From the NCBI RefSeq assembly GCF_001429605.1, contig NZ_LMSS01000002.1:1-64000 (forward strand): a stretch of DNA of 64,000 bases, in the 5' to 3' direction. A model generated the notes under the pieces. The model did not search any database. It was given only the letters and a program-made list of their open reading frames with translations, and was not told the DNA's origin. This stretch comes from Phycicoccus sp. Soil802 (lineage in GTDB: Bacteria > Actinomycetota > Actinomycetes > Actinomycetales > Dermatophilaceae). The translations under genes were made by a program, and so were the position numbers. Positions 50,429-58,222 of the stretch are shown piece by piece (position 1 is the first letter of the stretch; every line of letters starts with the position of its first letter).

Positions 50429-50505
50429 CAGCCGCGCGGCATACAGCGGGCGAACGGTGCGTATGCCGTGCGGCTGGGCTTGGCAAAGATCCGGTATGCC
50501 GCGCG
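50429..50505. repeat. hairpin built from inverted octamers plus a third copy
   Basis: The 16-nt arm at 50429-50444 pairs with 50461-50476 with a single mismatch across a 16-nt loop; each arm contains one copy of GTATGCCG. A third copy sits at 50494-50501 within CGGTATGCCGCGCG. The cluster lies in the 160-bp divergent gap between the nuclease and fructosamine kinase genes, so it is more likely a regulatory or uptake-type element than a terminator. Confidence 0.75.
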
Positions 50506-50575
50506 AGCGGCTCGGTGCCCCCACGCGGTTAGATGTCGGGATGGCCGGCGTGCGCCCCCGGAGGGGGTTCCCCTC

Positions 50576-51361
50576 GTGAGCGAGCAGCTGCCCGCCGCCG
50601 TCTTTCGCAAGGGCAGCCGCTCGGCGCCCCCCGGCTACTTCCGCTGGGAGGCCGCGGGTCTCGCGTGGCTGGGCGATGCGCCGGGTGGGGCCGCGGTGGT
50701 GAAGGTGCTCGGCGTGGGGGACCAGCACCTCGACCTGGAGAAGCTGTCCTTCGCCAACCCGGACCCCGCGATGGCCGAGGCGTTCGGGGCGGCCCTGGCG
50801 AAGACGCACGACGCCGGCGCACCGGCCTTCGGCAGCCCGCCGCAGGGGTGGGCGGGCGACGGGTTCCTCGGCCCGGCCACGCAGCTGCTGCCGCTGGGGC
50901 TGACGCCCGACGAGTCGTGGGGGTCGTTCTACGCCGAGCAGCGGCTCCTGCCCATGCTGACGGCAGCCGTGGACCGGGGGCTCTTCCACCGGCACGACCG
51001 GGCCGTCTTCGAGCGGGTGGCGCGACGGCTGCACGACGGGGAGTTCGACGACGGGTCTGCGCCGGCGCGGATCCACGGCGACCTCTGGTCGGGCAACATC
51101 GCCTGGACGCCGAGCGGCGCCGTGCTCATCGACCCGGCTGCGCACGGTGGGCACCGCGAGACCGACCTGGCGATGCTGGCGTTGTTCGGCTGCCCGCACT
51201 GGGACTTCGTGGTGGGCGGCTACCTGGGCCAGCACCGCCTGGATGCGCAGTGGCACGAACGGGTCGCGCTGCACCAGCTGCACCCGTTGCTGGTGCACGC
51301 GGTGCTCTTCGGGGCCGACTACCCGCAGCGGGCCCTCGAGCTGGCCCGCCGCTACCGCTGA
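50576..51361 (+). CDS. Fructosamine kinase family protein
   Basis: A 261-residue kinase of the fructosamine-3-kinase/ketosamine family, which repairs glycated amines by phosphorylating the sugar. The catalytic loop IHGDLWSGN (His167, Asp169) and the metal-binding LIDPAAHGGHRETDLAM are diagnostic. The family is slightly longer (about 285-300) elsewhere. GTG 50576 lies 8 nt after GGAGGGGG. It is divergent from the nuclease gene. Confidence 0.9.
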   Translation: MSEQLPAAVFRKGSRSAPPGYFRWEAAGLAWLGDAPGGAAVVKVLGVGDQHLDLEKLSFANPDPAMAEAFGAALAKTHDAGAPAFGSPPQGWAGDGFLGPATQLLPLGLTPDESWGSFYAEQRLLPMLTAAVDRGLFHRHDRAVFERVARRLHDGEFDDGSAPARIHGDLWSGNIAWTPSGAVLIDPAAHGGHRETDLAMLALFGCPHWDFVVGGYLGQHRLDAQWHERVALHQLHPLLVHAVLFGADYPQRALELARRYR

Positions 51362-51403
51362 TCCCGCAACCCGGGCGCCCCCGGGGGTGCTCAGGTTGCG
51401 GGA
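51362..51403. terminator. hairpin between fructosamine kinase and DinB genes
   Basis: TCCCGCAACC (51362-51371) pairs exactly with GGTTGCGGGA (51394-51403), with a further GC-rich dyad in the loop. It immediately follows the kinase stop and precedes the convergent DinB stop, so it can serve both genes. Confidence 0.7.
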
Positions 51404-51411
51404 CCAGGCGG

Positions 51412-51915
51412 CTAGGTGACCAGCCCGCGGACGAAGGCGGCCTGGCCGACGTGCTGCTGGTCGTCGTTGACGACACTCACCAGCCGCACCCCGAGGGTGA
51501 CCGGCGGGTCCCAGCGCTCGTCGACGACGCGGCCGAGGTCCTCGGGCGTGAGTGGTCGGACGAAGTCCACGGTCACCGCGTGCACCGCCTCGAGGTAGCC
51601 GACCAGGTCGTCGGGGGTCAGGCCGCGCACCTGCGCGACCTGCTCGCTGGTGTGGCCGTAGCCGGTGTCCTCGGCGTCGAACGGCAACCCGAACCGCTCG
51701 TGCCACCCCTCGCGGGTCCAGACCTGCTCGCGGTCCGCCACCGCCGCGACGTGGTCGTCCTGGACCCGCGCGAGGTGCCAGACCAGCCACCCGATCGAGT
51801 TGGCCCGGTCGCTGGGACGCTCGGCCAGCTGGTCGGGGGTCAGTCCGTCGACGGCGTCCTGCGCGCCCTCCCGGATCCGGTCGAAGGCGTCGACGAGCAG
51901 CTCACCCAGGGTCAT
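51412..51915 (-). CDS. DinB/DUF664 four-helix protein
   Basis: A 167-residue DinB-superfamily protein. The three histidine metal ligands are visible in HLARVQDDH and DDQQHVGQA. Several relatives are mycothiol-dependent isomerases or transferases, the actinobacterial counterpart of BstA/DinB proteins; the substrate is unknown. It stands alone between the fructosamine kinase and the QueA-like gene. Confidence 0.85.
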   Translation of the reverse strand: MTLGELLVDAFDRIREGAQDAVDGLTPDQLAERPSDRANSIGWLVWHLARVQDDHVAAVADREQVWTREGWHERFGLPFDAEDTGYGHTSEQVAQVRGLTPDDLVGYLEAVHAVTVDFVRPLTPEDLGRVVDERWDPPVTLGVRLVSVVNDDQQHVGQAAFVRGLVT

Positions 51916-51960
51916 GGTCCGGATCCTAGGCAGATCACGCTCCCGGCGCGCCGGGATCGG

Positions 51961-53055
51961 TCACCGGGGAGCCGGCCCGGGGAGCAGGAGGGCGGAGTCG
52001 CCGAACTCGTGCCACAGGTAGCCGCCCCGGGCCGCCCCGTCGTAGGCCCGCTGGGTCAGGTCCCGCCCCGCGACCGCCTCCACGAGGAGCAGGTGCGAGG
52101 CCTGCGGGTCGTGCCAGCCGGTGACCAGCCCCGTCACCACCCGGGGCGGGTCGTCGCGCGAGACGACCCGCGCCGTCCAGCCGGTGCGGGGGACGACGAC
52201 GGGTTCGTCGGACGGCGAGAGCTGCACTGCGGACTCGAGCGCCCGCGTGACGGTGGTGCCCACGGCCACGACCCGGCCACCCTCGGCGCGGGTCGCGTTG
52301 ACCAGCCGCGCCGTCAGGGCCGAGACCTCGAACCACTCCGGCTGCGGCGCCTCCCCGGCCTCCTGCGACGACACCCCGGTGTGCAGCGTGACGACCGCCA
52401 GGCCGATGCCGTGCGAGACCAGGTCGGTCACCAGCTCGTGGGTGAACGGCCTTGCGGCACTGGGCATCTCAGCGCTTCCGGGTCGGCTGGCGAAGACCGT
52501 CTGGTAGGCGGACAGGGGGTAGGCCCGGTCGAGGTAGCCGTAGGCGATCGGACGTCCGTACCGGACCAGGTGCTGCTCGAGGGGTCGAGGTCCGCTGACC
52601 GCCGCCCTCCAGAGCCGGTTGCCCCGACCGGTCGGGGAGGAGAGTGGCCGGGGATACGGCGCGACGAGGGTGAGCCGTCCACCGCCGGGCAGGTCGAGCT
52701 CCGCCCCGGAGTCGGCGTCGAGCACGGAGCGCGCAGCGTCGGGAGCGGACCGCAGCTCGACCACCCAGGTGCCGTCGTCGAGCCTCGTCGCCGCGTGCAC
52801 GACCACCGGCGCGCGGCCGCGCAGCACGGCGTCGAACTCGGCCGCGAGGGTCGCCGAGTTGTTCACGACCACGAGGTCACCGGGCGTGAGGTATGCCGCG
52901 AGGTCCCGGAAGTGGGCGTGCGCCACGCCTTCGTCGGTCGCCACGAGCATCCGCACCCCGTCGCGGGCCAGCCCGCGCTCCTCGGGTGGGGCCGGGGCCG
53001 TGGTGTCGCCCGGGCTCGCGAACCGGGTCGACGGCACGACGGACAGGCGGGTCAC
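51961..53055 (-). CDS. Divergent QueA-like (SAM:tRNA ribosyltransferase-isomerase) protein
   Basis: A 364-residue protein with recognisable QueA architecture: HFRDLAAYLTPGDLVVVNNS, the middle PIAYGYLDRAYPLSAYQTVFA, VTLHTGVSS and late RVVAVGTTVTRALES. The family block that normally reads PTAGLHFT is PSAARPFTHE, and the N-terminal NDTRVIPAR-type motif is NNSATLAAEF, so substrate contacts are changed. No tgt or other queuosine gene is near. It is translationally coupled (GTGA) to an SDR gene opposite soxR, which suggests a role other than queuosine synthesis. Confidence 0.8.
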   Translation of the reverse strand: MTRLSVVPSTRFASPGDTTAPAPPEERGLARDGVRMLVATDEGVAHAHFRDLAAYLTPGDLVVVNNSATLAAEFDAVLRGRAPVVVHAATRLDDGTWVVELRSAPDAARSVLDADSGAELDLPGGGRLTLVAPYPRPLSSPTGRGNRLWRAAVSGPRPLEQHLVRYGRPIAYGYLDRAYPLSAYQTVFASRPGSAEMPSAARPFTHELVTDLVSHGIGLAVVTLHTGVSSQEAGEAPQPEWFEVSALTARLVNATRAEGGRVVAVGTTVTRALESAVQLSPSDEPVVVPRTGWTARVVSRDDPPRVVTGLVTGWHDPQASHLLLVEAVAGRDLTQRAYDGAARGGYLWHEFGDSALLLPGPAPR

Positions 53056-53786
53056 GCCGTCACCACGTGCGCCGACGAGCCGACCGGGCCGGCTGGACCG
53101 GCTGTGCCGGCGGCGAACTCCGCCGCCCGGTAGCGACCGGTGGCCGGACGGGTGCGCAGCAGGGTGCGCAGGGCGGGCAGCACGGACTCCGGGAGCGGCC
53201 GGTCGCTGATGTCCTCGCCCGGGAAGGCGGCCTGGTGCATGGCGGTGCGCATGTCACCGGGGTCCACCGCGTAGGCAGCGATCTGGGGGTTCTCCGCCCC
53301 GAGCGTGAGGACGACCTGGTCGAGCGCGGCCTTCGACGCGGCATACGCACCCCACCCCTCGTAGTGCTCGACGGCGGCGTCCGAGGAGATCCCCACCAGG
53401 ATCCCGCCGGCGTCCCGCAGCGCGGCAAGCACCAGCTGGGTCAGGGCGAGCGGGGCCACCACGTTGGTCAGCCACGCGTCGTCGAAGCCTGCCAGGTCGA
53501 GGTCCGAGAGCGGCGGCAGCGGCGTGGGGCCGAGCGTGCTGGCGTTGTGGACGAGCAGGTCGAGGCGACCGGTGGCCAGGGCTCGGGCCGCCAGGGCCTC
53601 GCGGTGGGCCGGGTCGGTGACGTCGCCCGCGACCGCGGTGACCGTGCCCTGGAGCGGCCCGACCGCGGCGGCCAGCCGTTCCGCGTCCCGGGCGTCGACC
53701 ACGACGTGCCAGCCGTCGGCGGCGAGGTCCCGGGCGAGGGCCAGGCCGAGCCCGGCCGAGCCACCGGTGACGAGTGCGGTGTGCAT
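53052..53786 (-). CDS. Short-chain dehydrogenase/reductase
   Basis: A 244-residue classical SDR. The cofactor motif TGGSAGLG starts at residue 7, NAS is at 81-83, and the catalytic Ser134/Ser135, Tyr148 and Lys152 (YAASK) are in place. Arg33 after the second strand suggests NADP(H). ATG 53786 has GGAAGG 7 nt upstream. The gene is divergent from soxR and shares the promoter region at 53825-53856. Confidence 0.92.
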   Translation of the reverse strand: MHTALVTGGSAGLGLALARDLAADGWHVVVDARDAERLAAAVGPLQGTVTAVAGDVTDPAHREALAARALATGRLDLLVHNASTLGPTPLPPLSDLDLAGFDDAWLTNVVAPLALTQLVLAALRDAGGILVGISSDAAVEHYEGWGAYAASKAALDQVVLTLGAENPQIAAYAVDPGDMRTAMHQAAFPGEDISDRPLPESVLPALRTLLRTRPATGRYRAAEFAAGTAGPAGPVGSSAHVVTA

Positions 53787-53824
53787 GTGGGTGCCTTCCG
53801 TTGCGATCACGATCCGATTCCCCC

Positions 53825-53856
53825 ATCCTTGAAGTTAAAGTGAAGTTGAAGTCAAG
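53825..53856 (-). promoter_or_regulatory. MerR/SoxR-type promoter of the SDR gene
   Basis: On the minus strand TTGACT (53855-53850) and AAGGAT (53830-53825) are separated by 19 bp, the over-long spacer typical of promoters activated by MerR-family proteins. CTTGA and TCAAG border the spacer symmetrically (53828-53832 and 53852-53856), and GAAGT is repeated four times inside. This AT-rich island lies between SDR and soxR. The -10 match is weak. Confidence 0.5.
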
Positions 53857-53878
53857 CCCCGGAACAGAGGAGGAGATC

Positions 53879-54346
53879 GTGGACACCACGGACGTGCTCA
53901 CGGTGTCGGAGGTCGCCGCCCGCAGCGGCTTCGCCCCGTCCGCGCTGCGCTTCTACGAGCGTGAGGGGCTCGTCGAGGCGTCGCGGACCACCGGGGGACA
54001 GCGCCGCTACCAACGCAGCGTGCTGCGCCGGCTGGCCTTCATCCGCGCGGCCAGCAACGTCGGGCTCACCCTGGAGGAGATCCGCCGCGAGCTGGGTTCG
54101 CTGCCCGCCAACCGCACCCCCACCAAGTCCGACTGGCACCGCATCTCGGCGCACTGGCGCACCCGCCTCGACGAGCAGGTCGCGGCCCTCGAGGCGCTGC
54201 GCGACAAGCTCGACTCGTGCATCGGGTGCGGGTGCCTGTCGCTGAAGCAGTGCGGCATCTCCAACCCCGCCGACACGGCGGCCACCACCGACGACGCCCC
54301 GGGCGCGGCCTACCTCCCGCCGCTGCTGCGGCGCCCAGCCCACTGA
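53879..54346 (+). CDS. soxR: Redox-sensing MerR-family regulator SoxR
   Basis: A 155-residue MerR-family protein with an N-terminal winged helix (TVSEVAARSGFAPSALRFYE) and a C-terminal [2Fe-2S] site. The four ligands have SoxR spacing: Cys114, Cys117, Cys119 and Cys125 (CIGCGCLSLKQC). In actinobacteria SoxR answers to redox-active metabolites and controls a few oxidoreductases and transporters. The divergent SDR is the likely target. GTG 53879 is preceded by GAGGAGGAG. Confidence 0.94.
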   Translation: MDTTDVLTVSEVAARSGFAPSALRFYEREGLVEASRTTGGQRRYQRSVLRRLAFIRAASNVGLTLEEIRRELGSLPANRTPTKSDWHRISAHWRTRLDEQVAALEALRDKLDSCIGCGCLSLKQCGISNPADTAATTDDAPGAAYLPPLLRRPAH

Positions 54347-54353
54347 GGCACCC

Positions 54354-55076
54354 GTGCACCTGACCTTGCTCAGCTACAACATCCACGGCGGCGTCGGGCT
54401 CGACGGCGCCCTCGACCTCGAGCGGATCGCCGAGGTCGTCGACGACAGCGGCGCCGACGTCGTGGCGCTGCAGGAGGTCGACCGGTTCCGTCGCGAGCAG
54501 AGCGCATTCGAGGACCAGCCCGGCCGGCTCGCCCAGCGGCTGGGGATGCACCTCGCGTATGCCGCGAACCTCGACGACGAGCCCGCTCACCCGGGCGCCC
54601 CGCGGGCGCAGTACGGGACGGCCCTGCTCAGCCGGCTGCCGCTCGAGTCATCGACGAACGCCCTGCTGCCGTGCTTCGAGGGCAGCGAGCAGCGCGGGCT
54701 GCTGGAGAGCACCGTGGTGGTCGACGGCCAGCCGCTCAGGGTGCTGGGCACGCACCTGCAGTGGGACAGCGAGACCGAGCGGACCCGGCAGGCCGAGGCC
54801 ATCGTCGCCGCCCTCGACGACCGCCCGGTCGTGCTCCTCGGTGACCTGAACACGACACCCGGCTCACCGGCATACCGCTGTCTCGCAGCCCGGCTCGAGG
54901 ACGCCTGGACCCTCGTCGGGGAAGGCGAGGGGCACACCTTCGACGCCGACCCGCCGCCCCGTCGCATCGACTACGTGTGGGTGGGTGGGGGAGTGCGGGC
55001 GGTCACCGCGCAGGTGCTGCCTTCGGTCGCCTCCGACCACAGCGCCCTGCGGGTGGAGGTCTCCGTCCCCGGCTGA
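54354..55076 (+). CDS. Endonuclease/exonuclease/phosphatase family hydrolase
   Basis: A 240-residue EEP-fold protein without a signal peptide. The family pattern is complete: SYNIHGG at the start, ALQEVD (metal-binding Glu), GTHLQW, LGDLNTTPGS and the final SDHSALRVEV with the catalytic His. Substrate may be nucleic acid, phospholipid or inositol phosphate. It follows soxR by 7 bp and may be read with it. Confidence 0.87.
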   Translation: MHLTLLSYNIHGGVGLDGALDLERIAEVVDDSGADVVALQEVDRFRREQSAFEDQPGRLAQRLGMHLAYAANLDDEPAHPGAPRAQYGTALLSRLPLESSTNALLPCFEGSEQRGLLESTVVVDGQPLRVLGTHLQWDSETERTRQAEAIVAALDDRPVVLLGDLNTTPGSPAYRCLAARLEDAWTLVGEGEGHTFDADPPPRRIDYVWVGGGVRAVTAQVLPSVASDHSALRVEVSVPG

Positions 55077-55096
55077 GTCCCGGGGTGGGGAGGCAC

Positions 55097-55125
55097 CCCA
55101 AGTCAGTCCCAAGTGGCGCACAAGC
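55097..55125 (+). promoter_or_regulatory. SARP-type triple heptamer operator of the MMPL gene
   Basis: Three heptamers stand in direct repeat with a strict 11-bp period: CCCAAGT (55097-55103), CCCAAGT (55108-55114) and CACAAGC (55119-55125). The array ends 56 nt before the MMPL ATG. The same array occurs before the flavin oxidase gene at 63213-63185. Heptamers at 11-bp spacing are how SARP-type winged-helix regulators bind; a SARP gene lies between the two targets. Confidence 0.75.
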
Positions 55126-55181
55126 AGGTGAGCCGACGCTGGTCCCGACCAGTTCACCTCCGCACCACTCGAAGGACCACC

Positions 55182-57425
55182 ATGCCTGCCCTGCTCAGCC
55201 GGCCCACGCTGCGGACCGCAGCCCCCCGCCGACCCCTCCTCTACCGCCTCGGCCACGGTGCCGCCGCCCACCCGTGGCGCACCCTCGGTGCCTGGGTGGT
55301 CCTCGCCCTCGTCGTCGTCGGCCTCGCGGCCACGATCGGCGGCACCCCGCAGGACGACTACAACGTCCCCGGCGCGCGCTCCCAGGTCGGCATCGACCAG
55401 CTGCGCGCCCACCTGCCCGGCGCCGGCAACACCGCCGCCCGCGTCGTCGTGCACGACCGCAGCGGCGGACGACCCAGCGACGCCTCGCTCGCGCAGCTGT
55501 CGAGCCGGCTGCAGGCCATGCCCCACGTCGTCCAGGTCTTCCCGGCCGAGCGGTCGGCCGACGGCGACACCGCGGTCGTCAACGTCAGCTACGACGCCCC
55601 CGTCACGGACCCCGACCTGATGGGCAACCTCGACCCGATCGAGGCTGCCGTCGCCCCGCTGCGGGCCACCGGTGTCCAGGTCGAGCTGGGCGGCGAGCTG
55701 CCCGAGAGCGCGGCCGCCCCGATGGAGGGTCGCGGGGAGATCATCGGCATCGTCGCCGCCCTGGTCATCCTGGTCTTCGCGTTCGGGTCCGTGGTCAGCG
55801 CCGGCCTGCCGATCGGCACCGCGCTGGTCGGGCTCGGCGTCGGCAGCGCAGGCATCACCCTGCTCGCCGCCGCCACCGACGTCAGCACCGCCGCCCCGAT
55901 GGTCGCGACCATGGTCGGGCTCGGCGTGGGCATCGACTACGCGCTGCTGTTGGTCACCCGGCACGCCGAGTACCTCGCCCAGGGGTTCAGCGTCTCCGAG
56001 TCGGCCGGTCGCGCTGCCGCGACGGCAGGACGCTCGGTCGTCTTCGCGGCCAGCACCGTGCTGGTCTCGCTGATGGGGCTGCGCCTCGCGGGCCTGCCGG
56101 TCTACAGCTCGTTCGGCTTCTCGACCGGCATCGCGGTGCTGAGCGTGATGGCCGCCTCGCTGACCCTGGTGCCGGTGCTGTGCCGGTTCGCCGGTCGCCG
56201 TCTCCTGCCCCGCGCAGTCCGTCGGGCCGGCCGTGGCGCAGGCCGTCGCTCCGCCGCTGGCGACGTCGTCGCCAAGCCGCTGCGTATGCCGCTCACGGCC
56301 CGGTGGGCGGTCAAGGTCGCCAAGCGTCCGCTCCTGTGGGCGGTGTCGGCCGCGATCGTGATGCTCACCCTGGCGGTGCCGGCGCTCGACATGCGCACCT
56401 GGCCGCAGGACCCGAGCAGCCAGTCCACCGAGCTCACCACGCGGCGGGCCTACGACCTGGTCAGCGCCGAGTTCGGCGCCGGCAGCAACGGTCCCCTCAC
56501 GGTGGTGGTCGACCGCGCCCGGCTCGACGAGTCGGCCGTGGCAGGCCTGGCTCGCGACCTCGGGGCGCGCCCCGACATCGTGGCCGTCACCCCGGCCGTC
56601 ACGTCGCCGGACTCGGCGATCACCGTGTTCGACGCGATCCCGGCCTTCGGGCCCACCGACGAGCGCACCGCCGGCCTGGTCCGCGCAGTGCGGGCCCAGC
56701 TGCCCGCCGGGGCCGAGCTCACCGGTGGCACGGCCTTCTTCGCCGACATCGCCGAGATGCTCGCCGGCCGGCTGTGGATCGTCATCGCCTTCGTGGTGGC
56801 CGTCTCGGTGCTGCTGCTGGCCATGGTGTTCCGGTCGGTCGTGATCCCGGTCAAGGCCGCGGTCATGAACCTGCTGAGCATCGGCGCGGCCTACGGCGTC
56901 CTCACCGCGGTCTTCCAGTGGGGTTGGGCCACCGACCTGCTCGGCCTCGACCACCCGCTGGCCGTGTCGAGCTGGGTGCCGATCCTGATGTTCGCCATCC
57001 TGTTCGGCCTGTCCATGGACTACGAGGTGTTCCTCCTGTCCCGCATCCGCGAGGACTGGGCGCGCACCGGCGACTCGCACGGCAGCGTCGTGCGGGGGCT
57101 GTCGGCCACCGGCCGGGTGATCTCGAGTGCGGCGGCGATCATGGTCGCGGTCTTCCTCGGGTTCGCCAGCGAGGTCGACGTCGTGGTCAAGCAGCTCGGC
57201 GTCGGCATGGCCGTCGCGATCCTGCTCGACGCCACCGTCGTCCGCATGGTCCTGGTCCCGGCCACCATGTCCCTGCTCGGCGACTGGAACTGGTGGGTGC
57301 CGCGCTGGCTCGACCGCGTCCTCCCGCACGTCCGTGCCGAGGTGGAGGACGACGACGTCGAGCTGTGGGACGAGGAGCTGCGCGACGACGAGCTCCGCGA
57401 CCACGAGACCGTCGGCACGCACTGA
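55182..57425 (+). CDS. MMPL/RND-family transporter
   Basis: A 747-residue proton-driven exporter with twelve predicted helices in two halves and two large extracytoplasmic loops. The proton-relay pairs are visible as GIDY (250-253) and SMDY (611-614), each followed by a conserved basic loop. The acidic C-terminal tail (about 720-745) is cytosolic. MMPL proteins export lipids, siderophores or toxic compounds; the substrate is unknown. ATG 55182 follows GAAGGA. The upstream operator and the hemerythrin gene 52 bp downstream place it in the SARP-linked set. Confidence 0.92.
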   Translation: MPALLSRPTLRTAAPRRPLLYRLGHGAAAHPWRTLGAWVVLALVVVGLAATIGGTPQDDYNVPGARSQVGIDQLRAHLPGAGNTAARVVVHDRSGGRPSDASLAQLSSRLQAMPHVVQVFPAERSADGDTAVVNVSYDAPVTDPDLMGNLDPIEAAVAPLRATGVQVELGGELPESAAAPMEGRGEIIGIVAALVILVFAFGSVVSAGLPIGTALVGLGVGSAGITLLAAATDVSTAAPMVATMVGLGVGIDYALLLVTRHAEYLAQGFSVSESAGRAAATAGRSVVFAASTVLVSLMGLRLAGLPVYSSFGFSTGIAVLSVMAASLTLVPVLCRFAGRRLLPRAVRRAGRGAGRRSAAGDVVAKPLRMPLTARWAVKVAKRPLLWAVSAAIVMLTLAVPALDMRTWPQDPSSQSTELTTRRAYDLVSAEFGAGSNGPLTVVVDRARLDESAVAGLARDLGARPDIVAVTPAVTSPDSAITVFDAIPAFGPTDERTAGLVRAVRAQLPAGAELTGGTAFFADIAEMLAGRLWIVIAFVVAVSVLLLAMVFRSVVIPVKAAVMNLLSIGAAYGVLTAVFQWGWATDLLGLDHPLAVSSWVPILMFAILFGLSMDYEVFLLSRIREDWARTGDSHGSVVRGLSATGRVISSAAAIMVAVFLGFASEVDVVVKQLGVGMAVAILLDATVVRMVLVPATMSLLGDWNWWVPRWLDRVLPHVRAEVEDDDVELWDEELRDDELRDHETVGTH

Positions 57426-57477
57426 CGCCACGGCATACCTGGCACCTGAAACCCATTGACCTGAAAGGCAACTCACC

Positions 57478-58203
57478 ATGACCACGACGACCACGACGCT
57501 CTGGCCGGAGCAGCTCACCTTCCCCGGCCAGACCGCGGCCCACCCGGGGCCGGTCGACATGACGATGATGTACGTGATGCACCACGGCTTCCGCCGCGAC
57601 CTGGCGGCCTTCGCCGCGGCGGCCAGCGCCACCCCGACCGAGGCCCGCAGCACCTGGCGCGCCCTGGCGGCCCGGTGGGAGCTGTTCGCGGAGGTGCTGC
57701 ACCACCACCACTCGGGCGAGGACGCCGGGCTCTGGCCGACGCTCCTCGACCGGGCCGACGAGGCGGAGCGCCGGGTCCTCGAGGCGATGGAGGCCGAGCA
57801 CGCCGAGATCGACCCGATCCTGACGGCGTGTGCCGCCGGGTTCGAGCGGCTCGCGCACCACGCCGACGAGGACGCCCGGGCCGCGCTGGCGGTGCGGCTG
57901 TGTGCCGCACGGGAGAGCCTCGGCCGCCACCTGCGGCACGAGGAGACCGAGGCGATCGCCGTCATCCAGCGGGTGATGACGAACGAGGAGTGGGAGCAGG
58001 TCGAGGAGGAGCACTTCCGCAAGGACGTGGCCTTCGCGCAGGTCCTCGCGCTGGTGCCGTGGGCCGCCCACGACGTCCCCGGACCGTTGCGCCGACAGGT
58101 GTTCGCGAAGACCGGCCGGCCCAACCACATCCTGTGGCTGCTCACCCGCCGCGGCTTCGAGCGGCGCGAGGCGCTCGCCTTCCGCTACCTCGACCGCGAC
58201 TGA
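57478..58203 (+). CDS. Hemerythrin HHE-domain protein
   Basis: A 241-residue protein with a four-helix HHE domain (about 25-170). Candidate diiron ligands are His35/His36, the cluster HHHHSGED (about 75-82), Glu/His in EAEHAEID, and HLRHEETE. Such proteins bind O2, NO or iron in stress response. It lies 52 bp after the MMPL gene and its start follows AAAGG at a short distance. An octamer copy sits in the gap (57431-57438). It ends 19 bp before the convergent SARP gene. Confidence 0.88.
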   Translation: MTTTTTTLWPEQLTFPGQTAAHPGPVDMTMMYVMHHGFRRDLAAFAAAASATPTEARSTWRALAARWELFAEVLHHHHSGEDAGLWPTLLDRADEAERRVLEAMEAEHAEIDPILTACAAGFERLAHHADEDARAALAVRLCAARESLGRHLRHEETEAIAVIQRVMTNEEWEQVEEEHFRKDVAFAQVLALVPWAAHDVPGPLRRQVFAKTGRPNHILWLLTRRGFERREALAFRYLDRD

Positions 58204-58222
58204 TCCCCGTTCTGCGGGTGGG

